Below, in pieces: positions 24,906 to 33,047 of a stretch of 64,000 bases of DNA. Below the pieces are notes generated by a model. The model worked only from the letters and a program-made list of their open reading frames with translations, had not been told where the DNA came from and did no database searches. Position 1 is the first letter of the stretch. Every line of letters starts with the position of its first letter. Both the position numbers and the translations under genes were made by a program. The DNA is from an uncultured Clostridia bacterium. GTDB taxonomy: Bacteria; Bacillota; Clostridia; Christensenellales; UBA1242. Location of the stretch: assembly GCA_944350275.1 (NCBI GenBank), contig CALVOK010000019.1, positions 1 to 64,000 of the forward strand, read 5' to 3'.

Positions 24906-25214
24906 ATGTTTGCAGTTGTACAAAGCGGTGGCAAGCAATACAAAGTTAGCGAAAACGACATTATCAGTGTTGAAAAAATTGATAAGCCTGTTGGTGACAA
25001 AGTTAAACTTGATGTTTTGCTTGTAAGCGATAATGGAAATGTTGTTGCTGGCAATCCTATTGTTCAAGGTGCTGTATGCGAGGCTGAAATAGTTGCTCAT
25101 GGCAAGGGTGATAAAATAGTAGTTTTCAAGTACAAACCTAAGAAGAACGAAAGGAAGAAACAAGGTCACAGACAGCCATTCACTCAATTAAAGATTTTGT
25201 CAATCAAAAAATAG
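24906..25214 (+). CDS. rplU: Ribosomal protein bL21
   Basis: 102 residues, normal length. Signature MFAVVQSGGKQYKVSENDIISVEKI at the start and KFKYKPKKNERKKQGHRQPFTQLKI-type basic end (here VFKYKPKKNERKK, then GHRQPFTQLKI). L21 binds 23S rRNA domain VI and contacts L20. It is the first gene of rplU-prp-rpmA, the conserved order in Bacillota, with 7 nt to prp. The ribosome-binding site is GAGGAGG. A leader upstream may give autoregulation. Confidence 0.97.
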   Translation: MFAVVQSGGKQYKVSENDIISVEKIDKPVGDKVKLDVLLVSDNGNVVAGNPIVQGAVCEAEIVAHGKGDKIVVFKYKPKKNERKKQGHRQPFTQLKILSIKK

Positions 25215-25221
25215 GTTTTTT

Positions 25222-25545
25222 ATGACAAAGATAATTTTTTATAAAAAAAATAACATTATTATAGGTTTTGAGGTGAGTGGGCATACAGGCAAGGATGATT
25301 ATGGTAAAGATTTATTATGTTGTCAAATATCAACTGTTGCTCAACTTGCGATAGTCGGAATTGAGGAAGTGCTTAAGAAAAGTGCATTTCATCAAATAAC
25401 AGATGGTTATTTAAAAATAACGGTTAATGAGAATGTTGGAAAGGACGAGAAGGTCCAAGCAATTTTCAAAACTTGTTTAGAATCATTAAAATCTATAATT
25501 ATTGATGAAAAAAAATACGCAAAATTGGAGGTAAAAAATGTTTAA
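25222..25545 (+). CDS. prp: Ribosomal-processing cysteine protease Prp
   Basis: 107 residues. Prp removes the N-terminal extension of ribosomal protein L27 in Bacillota. The conserved histidine and cysteine are in [21 protein letters not shown] (His about residue 21; Cys at about 33-34), followed by a helix [15 protein letters not shown]. Its place between rplU and rpmA is diagnostic. Its 3' end overlaps rpmA by 8 nt. The substrate site is visible in rpmA, so the pair is consistent and presumably essential. Confidence 0.92.
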   Translation: MTKIIFYKKNNIIIGFEVSGHTGKDDYGKDLLCCQISTVAQLAIVGIEEVLKKSAFHQITDGYLKITVNENVGKDEKVQAIFKTCLESLKSIIIDEKKYAKLEVKNV

Positions 25546-25813
25546 GTTTAATGCTCAACTTTTTGCTCACAAGAAGGGTGGTGGTAGCACTAAAAACGGT
25601 CGTGACTCACAAAGCAAACGTCTTGGTGTCAAGGCTTATGGTGGCGAGGTTGTTTCTGCTGGCTCTATAATTGTAAGGCAAAGAGGTACTAAAATTTACC
25701 CAGGACAAAATGTTGGAATGGGAAAAGACTACACTCTATACGCACTTTGTGATGGTGTAGTTAAATTTGGACAAAGCAACGCAAAAAAAATTGTTTCTGT
25801 AGTTGCTGAGTAA
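25538..25813 (+). CDS. rpmA: Ribosomal protein bL27 with Prp-cleavable N-terminus
   Basis: 91 residues. L27 reaches the peptidyl-transferase centre with its N-terminus. Here the mature start is preceded by nine residues, MFKFNAQLF, then [15 protein letters not shown]. The cleavage between F9 and A10 matches the Prp target pattern (LNLQFF/A) known in Staphylococcus. Cleavage is required to free the functional N-terminus. The rest, [26 protein letters not shown] and so on, is standard. It is the third gene of the rplU operon. Confidence 0.96.
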   Translation: MFKFNAQLFAHKKGGGSTKNGRDSQSKRLGVKAYGGEVVSAGSIIVRQRGTKIYPGQNVGMGKDYTLYALCDGVVKFGQSNAKKIVSVVAE

Positions 25814-25931
25814 GATATATAAGATAAAATATGACAAATATGTGAGATTTTATAATCAATTTCAATATTTGTCTTTTTTCAATATGATATCTTTTTAAAT
25901 TCTTGATAATAATTTAAAAAATAAATATTTT

Positions 25932-25961
25932 GTCATTTTTTGTTTATTAAAGACATACTTT
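25932..25961 (+). promoter_or_regulatory. Sigma-E-like promoter before ymxH-type gene
   Basis: GTCATTTT (25932-25939), 14-nt spacer, CATACTTT (25954-25961). This is close to the mother-cell sigma-E consensus (ATATT near -35, CATACAnT at -10). It lies only 5 nt before the GTG start, implying a leaderless transcript. Confidence 0.5.
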
Positions 25962-25966
25962 ATCTT

Positions 25967-26257
25967 GTGGAAAGTACATTTATAGAATTAAGGTGCAAAG
26001 AAGTCGTCAACATCCTTGATGGTAGACGGCTTGGGCATATAATAGATTTGGCATTTGATTTAGGCTCGGCGAGGGTTCTTGGTTTTATTGTCCCAGGAGA
26101 AAAAACAGGGTGGAATTTATTTAAAAATTCAAATCAACTTTTTATACCTTATGGGTGTGTTGTTCGGATTGGTGAGGATACTATTTTAGTTGAACTGCCA
26201 GCACAGGGGGTGCCAACAAATCCTTATGTATTATCGCAAAATAATGACAAAAAATAA
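25967..26257 (+). CDS. YlmC/YmxH-family sporulation protein (PRC barrel)
   Basis: 96 residues from GTG 25967 (an earlier TTG at 25940 overlaps the promoter-like sequence and is less likely). PRC-barrel-like fold: TFIELRCKEVVNILDGRRLGHIIDLAFDLGSARVLGFIVPG, then LFIPYGCVVRIGEDTILVEL. The pattern KEVVNxxDGxRLG is that of the YlmC/YmxH sporulation family, expressed in the mother cell in Bacillus and Clostridium; biochemical role is not known. The sigma-E-like promoter at 25932 agrees with this. It follows the rplU operon and precedes a small hypothetical gene. Confidence 0.8.
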   Translation: MESTFIELRCKEVVNILDGRRLGHIIDLAFDLGSARVLGFIVPGEKTGWNLFKNSNQLFIPYGCVVRIGEDTILVELPAQGVPTNPYVLSQNNDKK

Positions 26258-26280
26258 TTTTTTACGAAAGGAGAAGTGAT

Positions 26281-26502
26281 ATGGCTATAAAACTTGAAAA
26301 AACCGAAAAATTCGAAAAATTAGCAAAAAAATATCCTATAAAATATCGTGAAAGTGCTGACTCAACGACAAGTTATGAGATTGACGACAAAGATTTCATC
26401 AATATTAATAAAAAACTTGTAGCCGATTGTCTTTATGCAAATGTGCCTAAAGAGTTAAGAGTTAAGGGCGAAAATGATATTTACGAAGAAAGAGAGATAT
26501 AA
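26281..26502 (+). CDS. Small hypothetical protein, 73 residues
   Basis: Hydrophilic protein with strong ribosome-binding site GAAAGGAG before ATG 26281, 23 nt after the ymxH-like gene, so co-transcribed with it. Lys-rich N-terminus (KLEKTEKFEKLAKKYPIKY) and acidic C-terminus (ENDIYEEREI). No cysteine pair, signal peptide or membrane segment. No family recognised. A terminator follows at once. If the sigma-E-like promoter upstream is real, this too would be a mother-cell protein. Confidence 0.7.
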   Translation: MAIKLEKTEKFEKLAKKYPIKYRESADSTTSYEIDDKDFININKKLVADCLYANVPKELRVKGENDIYEEREI

Positions 26503-26548
26503 AAAATGCTTAAATGAATGTTTTATGTTTATCATTTAAGCATTTTTT
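26501..26548. terminator. Intrinsic terminator
   Basis: AAAAAATGCTTAAATGA (26501-26517) pairs perfectly with TCATTTAAGCATTTTTT (26532-26548). The A- and T-rich ends let it act on both strands, between the 26281 gene and convergent nrdR. Confidence 0.9.
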
Positions 26549-26631
26549 ATTTTTAACCAAAAAACTGCAAAAAGTACAATTCAAAATAAAATTATATTTT
26601 CAATTATATTTAAAACTTTTTAGTATGATTT

Positions 26632-27069
26632 CTACAGAGTCTCAAGTATATCTTTAAAATCATCAACTCCTTGAAAGTCCTTGAGGACTGAGGCATATCT
26701 TACAAATGCGACTTGGTCCAATTCTTTAAGTGCTCTCATTACCATTTCTCCAACAGTTGATGATTTAATTTCTTGAAGGTTCCTATTTTGGATGGTAAGT
26801 TCAATATCATTTATAATTTTATCAATTTGTTCTTCACTTACGGGACGTTTTTTGCAGGCTTGTACTATACCCTCTTTTAATTTTTTAGGGTTATAAGACT
26901 GCCTTGAACCGTCTTTTTTGATAATCAAAAAAGGTATTTTTTCAATAATCTCATGTGTTGTAAACCTTCTGCCACAACTAAGACATTCGCGACGACGTCT
27001 TATACTATCATCATAATTTCTCGAATCCAAGACTTTGTTGTCTTCACTTCCGCAATAAATACACTTCAT
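26632..27069 (-). CDS. nrdR: Transcriptional repressor NrdR
   Basis: 145 residues, normal for NrdR, the nucleotide-sensing repressor of ribonucleotide reductase genes. N-terminal zinc ribbon with C3-x2-C6 (MKCIYCGSED) and CLSCGRRFTTHE (second CxxC, about 31-34), followed by the ATP-cone (about 45-135; PFLIIKKDGSRQSYNPKKLKEGI, VAFVRYASVLKDF). It is alone on the minus strand, convergent with the 26281 gene and divergent from feoA. Confidence 0.96.
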   Translation of the reverse strand: MKCIYCGSEDNKVLDSRNYDDSIRRRRECLSCGRRFTTHEIIEKIPFLIIKKDGSRQSYNPKKLKEGIVQACKKRPVSEEQIDKIINDIELTIQNRNLQEIKSSTVGEMVMRALKELDQVAFVRYASVLKDFQGVDDFKDILETL

Positions 27070-27166
27070 AATAATCTCCTACATTATTTTAACATAAATA
27101 AACCAAAATTTTCAAATATTTTTTAGAAAAAGTCATATAAGATTAAAAAAATAATAAAAATATAAC

Positions 27167-27400
27167 ATGATAAGTTTGTCTGAGGCAAGAATTGACAGAG
27201 AATATAAAATTAAAGAAATAAAAGATGTTCCTTTTAAAATAAAAAGGCGTCTTTTTGAGTTGGGAATGTTGCCAAATACAAGTATTAAGGTTGAACGAAC
27301 TTCGTTATTAAGAAGGTCTTATCTTGTAGAAACTGGAGGATATATATTGACTCTAAGAAAAGACATAGTGGACAAAATTTTTGTGAGCGAGAAGTTATGA
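27167..27400 (+). CDS. feoA: Ferrous iron transport protein A
   Basis: 77 residues, typical FeoA, an SH3-like small protein needed for FeoB-mediated Fe2+ uptake. The family core is visible: RRLFELGMLPNTSIKVERTSLLRRSYLVETGGYILTLRKDIVDKIFV. No Shine-Dalgarno precedes ATG 27167, but a TATAAC box touches it, so the true transcription start is unclear. It overlaps feoB by 4 nt (ATGA), so both are translated together. Iron-dependent control would be expected but no Fur or DtxR box was identified. Confidence 0.92.
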   Translation: MISLSEARIDREYKIKEIKDVPFKIKRRLFELGMLPNTSIKVERTSLLRRSYLVETGGYILTLRKDIVDKIFVSEKL

Positions 27401-29526
27401 TAAATGTAAATTTGGTTGGAAATGCAAATACAGGTAAAACGACACTTTTCAATATGCTTACAGGTTCACATGAGCATGTTGGGAATTGGCATGGTGTTAC
27501 CGTTGAGGAAAAGTCATGTAAGTATAGGTATAAAGAATTTGAAATAAATATTGTAGATTTGCCAGGTATATATTCACTTTGTCCTCTAAGTTTTGAAGAA
27601 AAAGTAGCAACTGACTATATTTTTGCCCATCGAGATAGAATTACTATAAATATTTGTGATGCCAGCAATTTACGGAGAAATTTATATTTAACATTATCGC
27701 TTTTAGAACTAGGCTGTCCCGTTTTAATGGTGGTCAACCAAATTGACAAAAAGAAGATATGTAAAATAGATTATTCTGCACTTAGCAGAGAATTAAATGT
27801 TCCAATTATTTATATAAATGCGACAGATAAAAATTGTAGAGATAAAATCAGCGAAAAAATAATTGAATTAAACAAGCAAAAATGTATAGGACTAAAAGCA
27901 AACTATAATATGCCGTATTTGACAGATATTTTTTATAGTTGTGGAAGTAAATTAAAGAAATTCGACAATATTATTGATAAAAATTCTCGAAATAATGATG
28001 TTTTAAGGAATTTTTACAAGATTAAATTGCTAGAAGATGATGATACAATAAAACAAAATTTATCCATTGACTACAAATTTGAAGAAATTGAAAATGTTGC
28101 AAGTAAAAGATATAAGTATATAGACTGCATAATGGACAAATTTTCAAGCAAGAGAGAAAGAGTGTATGGGAAAAGCAAACTTGACAAAATTTTCTTAAAT
28201 AGGTTTTTGGCATTACCCATATTTATTTTGATTTTGTTTGTGTGCTTTTATTTAACATTTTTTACCATTGGTGCATGGCTGAGTGATGGACTTGAATTTT
28301 TGCTTGATAAATTTATTTCTTCGCCATTACTCAACTTTTTAATAGATACTTGCGGTGAAAATAGTCCTATTGTTAGTATGGTGGACACTGCCATTATAGG
28401 TGGGGTAGGCTCTATAATAACATTTTTGCCACAAGTAGCCCTCTTGTTCTTCTTTTTATCACTACTTGAAGATAGTGGGTATCTCTCAAGAGTCGCGTTT
28501 GTTTTTGAAGATATTCTAGGCAAGGTGGGACTATCAGGGAAAAGTGTGTACACATTATTGATGGGGTTTGGTTGTTCGACTACTGCAGTGCTTACTGCTA
28601 GGAATATGGAAGATAAAAACTCAAAGATAAAAATAGGACTTTTGACACCTTATATGAGTTGCTCAGCAAAATTTCCTATATATGCCGTCATTGGAGGTGC
28701 ATTTTTTGGAGCAAATAATATTTTTGTCATTGTAGGGCTCTATTTGCTGGGCGTTATTTTAGCGGTTTTGTTATCATACATTTTTGAAAAAACTATTTTA
28801 AAAAGTAAGGAACAATCTTTTATCTTAGAATTCCCACCATATAGAATGATGAGTTTTAAAAGAACATTTTCTGTTTTATGGCAAAATGTAAAGTCCTTTA
28901 TTACGAGGGTAGGAACATTAATTTTAGCAATGAATATCATTGTTTGGGTTCTTTCCAACTTTACAATATCTTTTAAATTTATATCCAGTGATGGTGAAAG
29001 TATGCTGGAAACTTTTGGTAAAATTTTTGCACCAATTTTTGTTCCTTTAGGGTTTGGTCGCTGGGGAATTGTATCGGCTTTAATTGCAGGAATTGTCGCA
29101 AAAGAGGTTGTGCTTTCCTCAATTGCCATGTTTAATTATGTGGAATCTACAGACTTGGTGCAGTCGTCAATTTTACTATCTACGTCTGCTGTGTACTTTG
29201 CAAGTAATAGTGCGGTTTTGTCATTTCTGATTTTTTGTCTTTTGTACCTGCCTTGTATTTCAACATTCTCTGTTTTGCTTAAAGAAATAGGTGTGAAATG
29301 GATATTTATAGGGGTAGTTATTGAATTCCTTGTTGCATATATCACTGCTTTTCTTGTCTATACTATTGGCAGGTGTATTGAGTGTTTTGGATTCTGGATG
29401 GTGTTTTGCACTATTATTGCAATAATTTTGGTTGTTATTTCTGGAATTTTAGTGGTTAAAAGAATAAAAGCAAAAAGAACCTGTCCGTTTTCAGATAGGT
29501 GTGATAAGAATTGTAAAGTAAAATAG
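27397..29526 (+). CDS. feoB: Ferrous iron transporter FeoB
   Basis: 709 residues, full length. N-terminal GTPase domain: G1 GNANTGKTT (residues 8-16), HVGNWHGVTVE (G2), DLPGIYSL (G3), NQID (G4). A helical insert follows, then a membrane domain from about 270 with the family motifs FLPQVALLFFFLSLLEDSGYLSRVAF, LLMGFGCSTTAVLTARN and CSAKFPIYA. The C-terminus ends with a Cys cluster, CPFSDRCDKNC (about 697-707), which may bind iron. Transports Fe2+ across the cytoplasmic membrane, typical of anaerobes. Operonic with feoA. Confidence 0.96.
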   Translation: MINVNLVGNANTGKTTLFNMLTGSHEHVGNWHGVTVEEKSCKYRYKEFEINIVDLPGIYSLCPLSFEEKVATDYIFAHRDRITINICDASNLRRNLYLTLSLLELGCPVLMVVNQIDKKKICKIDYSALSRELNVPIIYINATDKNCRDKISEKIIELNKQKCIGLKANYNMPYLTDIFYSCGSKLKKFDNIIDKNSRNNDVLRNFYKIKLLEDDDTIKQNLSIDYKFEEIENVASKRYKYIDCIMDKFSSKRERVYGKSKLDKIFLNRFLALPIFILILFVCFYLTFFTIGAWLSDGLEFLLDKFISSPLLNFLIDTCGENSPIVSMVDTAIIGGVGSIITFLPQVALLFFFLSLLEDSGYLSRVAFVFEDILGKVGLSGKSVYTLLMGFGCSTTAVLTARNMEDKNSKIKIGLLTPYMSCSAKFPIYAVIGGAFFGANNIFVIVGLYLLGVILAVLLSYIFEKTILKSKEQSFILEFPPYRMMSFKRTFSVLWQNVKSFITRVGTLILAMNIIVWVLSNFTISFKFISSDGESMLETFGKIFAPIFVPLGFGRWGIVSALIAGIVAKEVVLSSIAMFNYVESTDLVQSSILLSTSAVYFASNSAVLSFLIFCLLYLPCISTFSVLLKEIGVKWIFIGVVIEFLVAYITAFLVYTIGRCIECFGFWMVFCTIIAIILVVISGILVVKRIKAKRTCPFSDRCDKNCKVK

Positions 29527-29540
29527 TGTTGTCAATGAAC

Positions 29541-29630
29541 CCCGCACTTGCCAAAATTTTGCTCGCAAAATTTTAATCACATCCGAACGGATGTGAATTT
29601 TTGAAAGATTCCTTTCAATGCAAGTGCGGG
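29541..29630. repeat. Four-way-junction element C
   Basis: Outer stem CCCGCACTTGC (29541-29551) pairs perfectly with GCAAGTGCGGG (29620-29630). Three hairpins inside: AAAATTTTG/CAAAATTTT with loop CTCG (29553-29574), TCACATCC/GGATGTGA with loop GAAC (29577-29596), TTGAAAG/CTTTCAA with loop ATTC (29601-29618). All three loops are tetraloops. It begins 14 nt after the feoB stop codon. Confidence 0.85.
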
Positions 29631-29846
29631 TGAAATTATCCAAGAATACTTTAACTTGCATTTAAGCGAAATATGTAATTATTCTGACGACTTTAAAAAT
29701 TTTCTGAGGAGAAAACTTAGCCATCTGGGTGCCTTTATACATATAATTTTAAATTTCCCATTGTCTTTTTGCTTTTCCATATTCATATATATTATAATTT
29801 TTTTAAAAATGTTACATAAGATTTTCTAAAAAATATTTTATTTATT
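29631..29846. other. Intergenic region after feoB
   Basis: About 215 bases between element C and the next promoter. No gene, terminator T-run or clear repeat was seen. Confidence 0.4.
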
Positions 29847-29874
29847 TTGATTTTTCGACATAATTTGATATTAT
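29847..29874 (+). promoter_or_regulatory. Promoter giving a leaderless transcript
   Basis: TTGATT (29847-29852), 16-nt spacer, TATTAT (29869-29874), then six bases and ATG 29881. There is no Shine-Dalgarno sequence, so transcription probably starts at or next to the initiation codon. Confidence 0.6.
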
Positions 29875-29880
29875 TTTAGT

Positions 29881-30501
29881 ATGAGTAAAAAATTCATGTT
29901 TCTTGTATTTGGATGCATAGGTTTGGTTTTGTCAGTACTCGCTGTAGTGATATATTTTGTCGTTACGGGTGGTATCAATTCAAATACCCCAATCACAAGA
30001 ATAAGCACAGACGACTTGGTTATTTATAAGGGAAGTTATGTTGAAAATTTTTATGAAGTAAATGTAGATGATGCCGAAATCACTTTCGCAGTTGATAAAG
30101 AGGGAATTATTAATATCAATAAAGATAGATTAGAAGGATGCGAAGTCGGTGAGGTGGACGTTTTAATTAGTGCAGAATCTCATGGCAGTATTGCTAGTGA
30201 TACATTTAAAGTTACAGTAATTGATAGAGACTATAGTTATACAGTTGAACCTGTCATAGATTGCACATTTGAAGATAACATACTTCTTATGCCAAACGAC
30301 GAATGTTTCTTTAAATTCCAAATTTTAGATACATATGGTAAGGTGTTTGATACTCATGTTTCCTATGAAGTCATAGGAAATGGCAAATTAGATAGCGACT
30401 TAGGAAGATTTGTTTTAATAACAAGTGAAGATTGCATTATCAAATTCTATGCAGAAGAGATTGAATTTGAAGTTGTAATAAATGTAATACACACAGCATA
30501 A
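29881..30501 (+). CDS. Membrane-anchored extracellular protein, 206 residues
   Basis: One N-terminal membrane helix (about 4-30, FMFLVFGCIGLVLSVLAVVIYFVV) followed by an extracellular beta-rich region with Ig-like features (LVIYKGSYVENFYEVNVDDAEITF, then GEVDVLISAESHGSIASDTFKVTVIDRDYSY, then SYEVIGNGKLD). The hydrophobic segment contains LVFGC, but this lies too far inside a membrane anchor to be a clear lipobox. Bacterial Ig-like group 2 domains look similar. No ribosome-binding site; leaderless expression is likely. Monocistronic, function unknown. Confidence 0.7.
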   Translation: MSKKFMFLVFGCIGLVLSVLAVVIYFVVTGGINSNTPITRISTDDLVIYKGSYVENFYEVNVDDAEITFAVDKEGIININKDRLEGCEVGEVDVLISAESHGSIASDTFKVTVIDRDYSYTVEPVIDCTFEDNILLMPNDECFFKFQILDTYGKVFDTHVSYEVIGNGKLDSDLGRFVLITSEDCIIKFYAEEIEFEVVINVIHTA

Positions 30502-30749
30502 TAGAGAAAATATATATTTTTAAATTATAATATAAACATTAAAAATAAGATAAAATATAAAACTCTCAACCCAAAATAAGATAAAAATAGGTTGAGATTT
30601 TTATATAAACGAAGTTATCCACACAAGTAAGAAAAAGAATTTGACACGAAATAAAGAAAAAACGGAGCAAAAAACTCAAACGTGGAGACACATATTTCAG
30701 TGTTTTTGTCGACTTTTTGTCCCAAAAAGTCAAAATTTTGTTAAATTAG
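30502..30749. other. Intergenic region before the second G-tract promoter
   Basis: About 250 bases. It contains a probable terminator hairpin near 30568-30605 (CTCAACCC / GGTTGAG, then a short T-run) and the left arm of an inverted repeat at 30710. No gene. Confidence 0.5.
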
Positions 30750-30763
30750 TTGACAAAAAGTCG
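30710..30763. promoter_or_regulatory. Inverted repeat overlapping the -35 box
   Basis: CGACTTTTTGTC (30710-30721) and GACAAAAAGTCG (30752-30763) form perfect 12-bp arms; a further AAAAAGTC lies between them at 30724. The right arm covers the -35 box and spacer. Suggests an operator for a dimeric regulator. Confidence 0.5.
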
Positions 30764-30777
30764 GGGGGGGTTACAAT
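30750..30777 (+). promoter_or_regulatory. Second promoter with a G8 tract in the spacer
   Basis: TTGACA (30750-30755), 16-nt spacer, TACAAT (30772-30777). The spacer holds exactly eight G (30763-30770), one base before the -10 box, as in the 8037 promoter. Expected start near 30784, giving a leader of about 410 nt. Confidence 0.75.
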
Positions 30778-30783
30778 AGGTTA

Positions 30784-31197
30784 GACCATAATTTAGGAGA
30801 AAAAGATTTCCACATCACCAATTTTTCCACAAAAGTCAAAAAAATTTTAATGCAACCATAGCAAATGACAACATTTTGACGACACCTTAAATACTTAAGA
30901 ATTTAAAAATGCTAAAATAGGGGTTGTAAAAGGTTATTGTAATACTTTTAAAAAAATTACAAATAATAAACCATATCAAACTTTCGACAGGCGTCATGGA
31001 AATGTAGTCGGGCAGACTCCAAATCACGAAGAAATTTACAGAGTAAATTTCGAGTGTGCGGAAGGGGGTATGGGAGGGAAACCAAAAGTATTTCAAGAGG
31101 GACTCGCAGAAATACGACTTTTAGCGGTTAGACTTGCCTTTGCAAGTCGTGCCCGCGTCAAAAAGTTGGGTGTCCCCACAATTAAAAGGAGTGAGTT
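30784..31197 (+). other. Long structured 5' leader of the 31198 gene
   Basis: About 410 nt between the promoter and ATG. Local hairpins include GAAATTTAC/GTAAATTTC (about 31028) and GACTTG/CAAGTC (about 31129-31146), the latter framed by GCGG/CCGC. A ribosome-binding site AAAAGGAGTG precedes the start. No known riboswitch consensus was recognised. Confidence 0.5.
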
Positions 31198-32922
31198 ATG
31201 AAAACATTAAGACTAAAGTTAATTTCACTAATAGCAATGGTATGTTTAGTGCTAGGACTGGTAGTCGTAGGCATTTATGCTGCCGAAATTCAATATATAA
31301 AACTAGGTGGCAACATAACATTCAGTGTCGATGACAAATCCTTGTATGTTCAAGATGTGAGAGTGCAGGAGGATATGCAGTCAAACCCATATAGTTTGAA
31401 AGAACAGGGGATTTTTATTCCAGGATATATCAATGGTGAGTTTAATATGAACATTGGTTCGTTTACCAACAATTATGGTGGCTTTAGTTTATACTTTGAT
31501 ATAATAAACACAGTAGACGAAAGTGGGAATTCCTATGTGTATGATGTGACTGCCACAACAGGACAAACTGCCGATGGTGTAGAGGTGCAAGTTGTGGTCG
31601 ACAATAAAGATAATCACATACCACCAGGGGCAATAACCCCAAGTGATATTGATAATACAACCCTACCAACTGCAACGGTTATCTTAACAGTAACCTCACC
31701 ACAAGGCATAGAGGTAGACCTCAGTCAAATCACAATAACAATCACGATGATAGAAATTGTAGATTTTGAGTTCTTACTCAATGACACAGACTATACCGCC
31801 TCAGTGACAGGATACACAGGCAGTGACACAACAGTGACCATCCCATCCTCAATCTCAGTAGTAGAGACCACCGACGGCGAAACAAAATACTACGAAGGCT
31901 CTCAATATACAGTTACATCAATTGCAGATGGTTATCCGGGAGTTTTCCAAGAAAACACAACAATAACCAATGTAGTATTCCCAGACACCTTGCAGACAAT
32001 AGGGTATGATGCATTCCGATATTGCAATAATATAGAAACAATAGAATATCAAGGTACATTAGAAGAATATTTATCTATAGATATGGGTAATGTTTGGATA
32101 ACCGATTCTTCACATTCACTAAAAATTGGTGGACAAGAGATAACTAATAATTTAGTTATACCAGATACTATAACAACAATACCTAAATATGCATTTCATG
32201 GTTGCACTGATATTGTTAGTGTGTCTATACCAGAAAGTGTGACAAGTATAGGAGAATATGCATTTCAGTTTTGCTCCCAATTAACAAGTGTAGATTTTGG
32301 AGAAAATAGTCAGTTGACAAGTATAGGATATAGTGCATTCTATAGTTGCACCTCCTTAACAAAAATAACTATCCCATCAAGTGTGACAAGTATAGGAGAA
32401 TATGTATTCCGTTCTTGTTCCCAATTAACAAGTGTAGATTTTGGCGACAATAGTCAGTTGGCAAGTATAGGACGATATGCATTCGATAACACATCTTTAA
32501 CATCAATAACCATCCCATCAAGTGTGAAAAGTATAGAAAATTTTGCATTTCAGTTTTGCTCCCAATTAATAAGTGTAGATTTTGGAGATAATAGTCAGTT
32601 GACAAGTATAGGAAGTTGGGCATTCCTTTCTTGCGCCTTAACGGCAATAACCATCCCAGCAAGTGTGATAAGTATAGGAACGTCTGCATTCAATGGATGC
32701 GACCTCACCACCGTCACCATTGAAAACGAAACAATTTACAACAATGCAACATCATCAACTGATTGTGGATGTTTACTTGACTATGCCACAACTGTTAGGG
32801 TGCTTACTGATTTTGTGAGTGACTCACATTCTTATATAAACACCACAAACTTCCCTTATACAAATGATGAGGTGGTTGGCGAAAAGACTTATAGGGTTTA
32901 CTCCACAGAGCCTTTGAGTTAA
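31198..32922 (+). CDS. SipW-type secreted BspA-like leucine-rich-repeat protein
   Basis: 574 residues. The N-terminal segment MKTLRLKLISLIAMV to VVVGIYAAEIQYIKLGG (about 1-38) is almost the same as in the 8171 protein, and GYINGEFNMNIGSF (about 76-89) follows in both. Residues 29-185 form the shared beta domain ending VDLSQITITIT. Then a short BspA-type bridge (DYTASVTGYTGSDTTVTIP) leads to LRR_5 repeats at about 245-520 with ITIPSSVTSIGEYxFxxC units; three longer units share the block LTSVDFGxNSQLTSIG (near bases 32280, 32425, 32570). A paralogue is cut by the window start. Likely a surface or released adhesin; no C-terminal anchor. Confidence 0.9.
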   Translation: MKTLRLKLISLIAMVCLVLGLVVVGIYAAEIQYIKLGGNITFSVDDKSLYVQDVRVQEDMQSNPYSLKEQGIFIPGYINGEFNMNIGSFTNNYGGFSLYFDIINTVDESGNSYVYDVTATTGQTADGVEVQVVVDNKDNHIPPGAITPSDIDNTTLPTATVILTVTSPQGIEVDLSQITITITMIEIVDFEFLLNDTDYTASVTGYTGSDTTVTIPSSISVVETTDGETKYYEGSQYTVTSIADGYPGVFQENTTITNVVFPDTLQTIGYDAFRYCNNIETIEYQGTLEEYLSIDMGNVWITDSSHSLKIGGQEITNNLVIPDTITTIPKYAFHGCTDIVSVSIPESVTSIGEYAFQFCSQLTSVDFGENSQLTSIGYSAFYSCTSLTKITIPSSVTSIGEYVFRSCSQLTSVDFGDNSQLASIGRYAFDNTSLTSITIPSSVKSIENFAFQFCSQLISVDFGDNSQLTSIGSWAFLSCALTAITIPASVISIGTSAFNGCDLTTVTIENETIYNNATSSTDCGCLLDYATTVRVLTDFVSDSHSYINTTNFPYTNDEVVGEKTYRVYSTEPLS

Positions 32923-32994
32923 GTTTTTGTTTTTAAAGACAACATTCATTTAAAATTGAAATTGTAAATATTGTTGAATTTTTAAGTTAAAACT

Positions 32995-33047
32995 AAAAAA
33001 CATCTCTTTTATTGACGAGAGTTCAAACTTATAAAGAGGTGTTTTTT
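32995..33047 (+). terminator. Intrinsic terminator of the LRR gene
   Basis: AAAAAACATCTCTTT pairs with AAAGAGGTGTTTTTT (one G-T pair), loop about 22 nt, then T-run. Confidence 0.85.

Noticed and set aside
30784..31197. c-di-GMP (GEMM) riboswitch or T-box in the LRR leader
   Set aside because: Neither the GEMM core nor the T-box sequence AGGGTGGNACCGCG is present.
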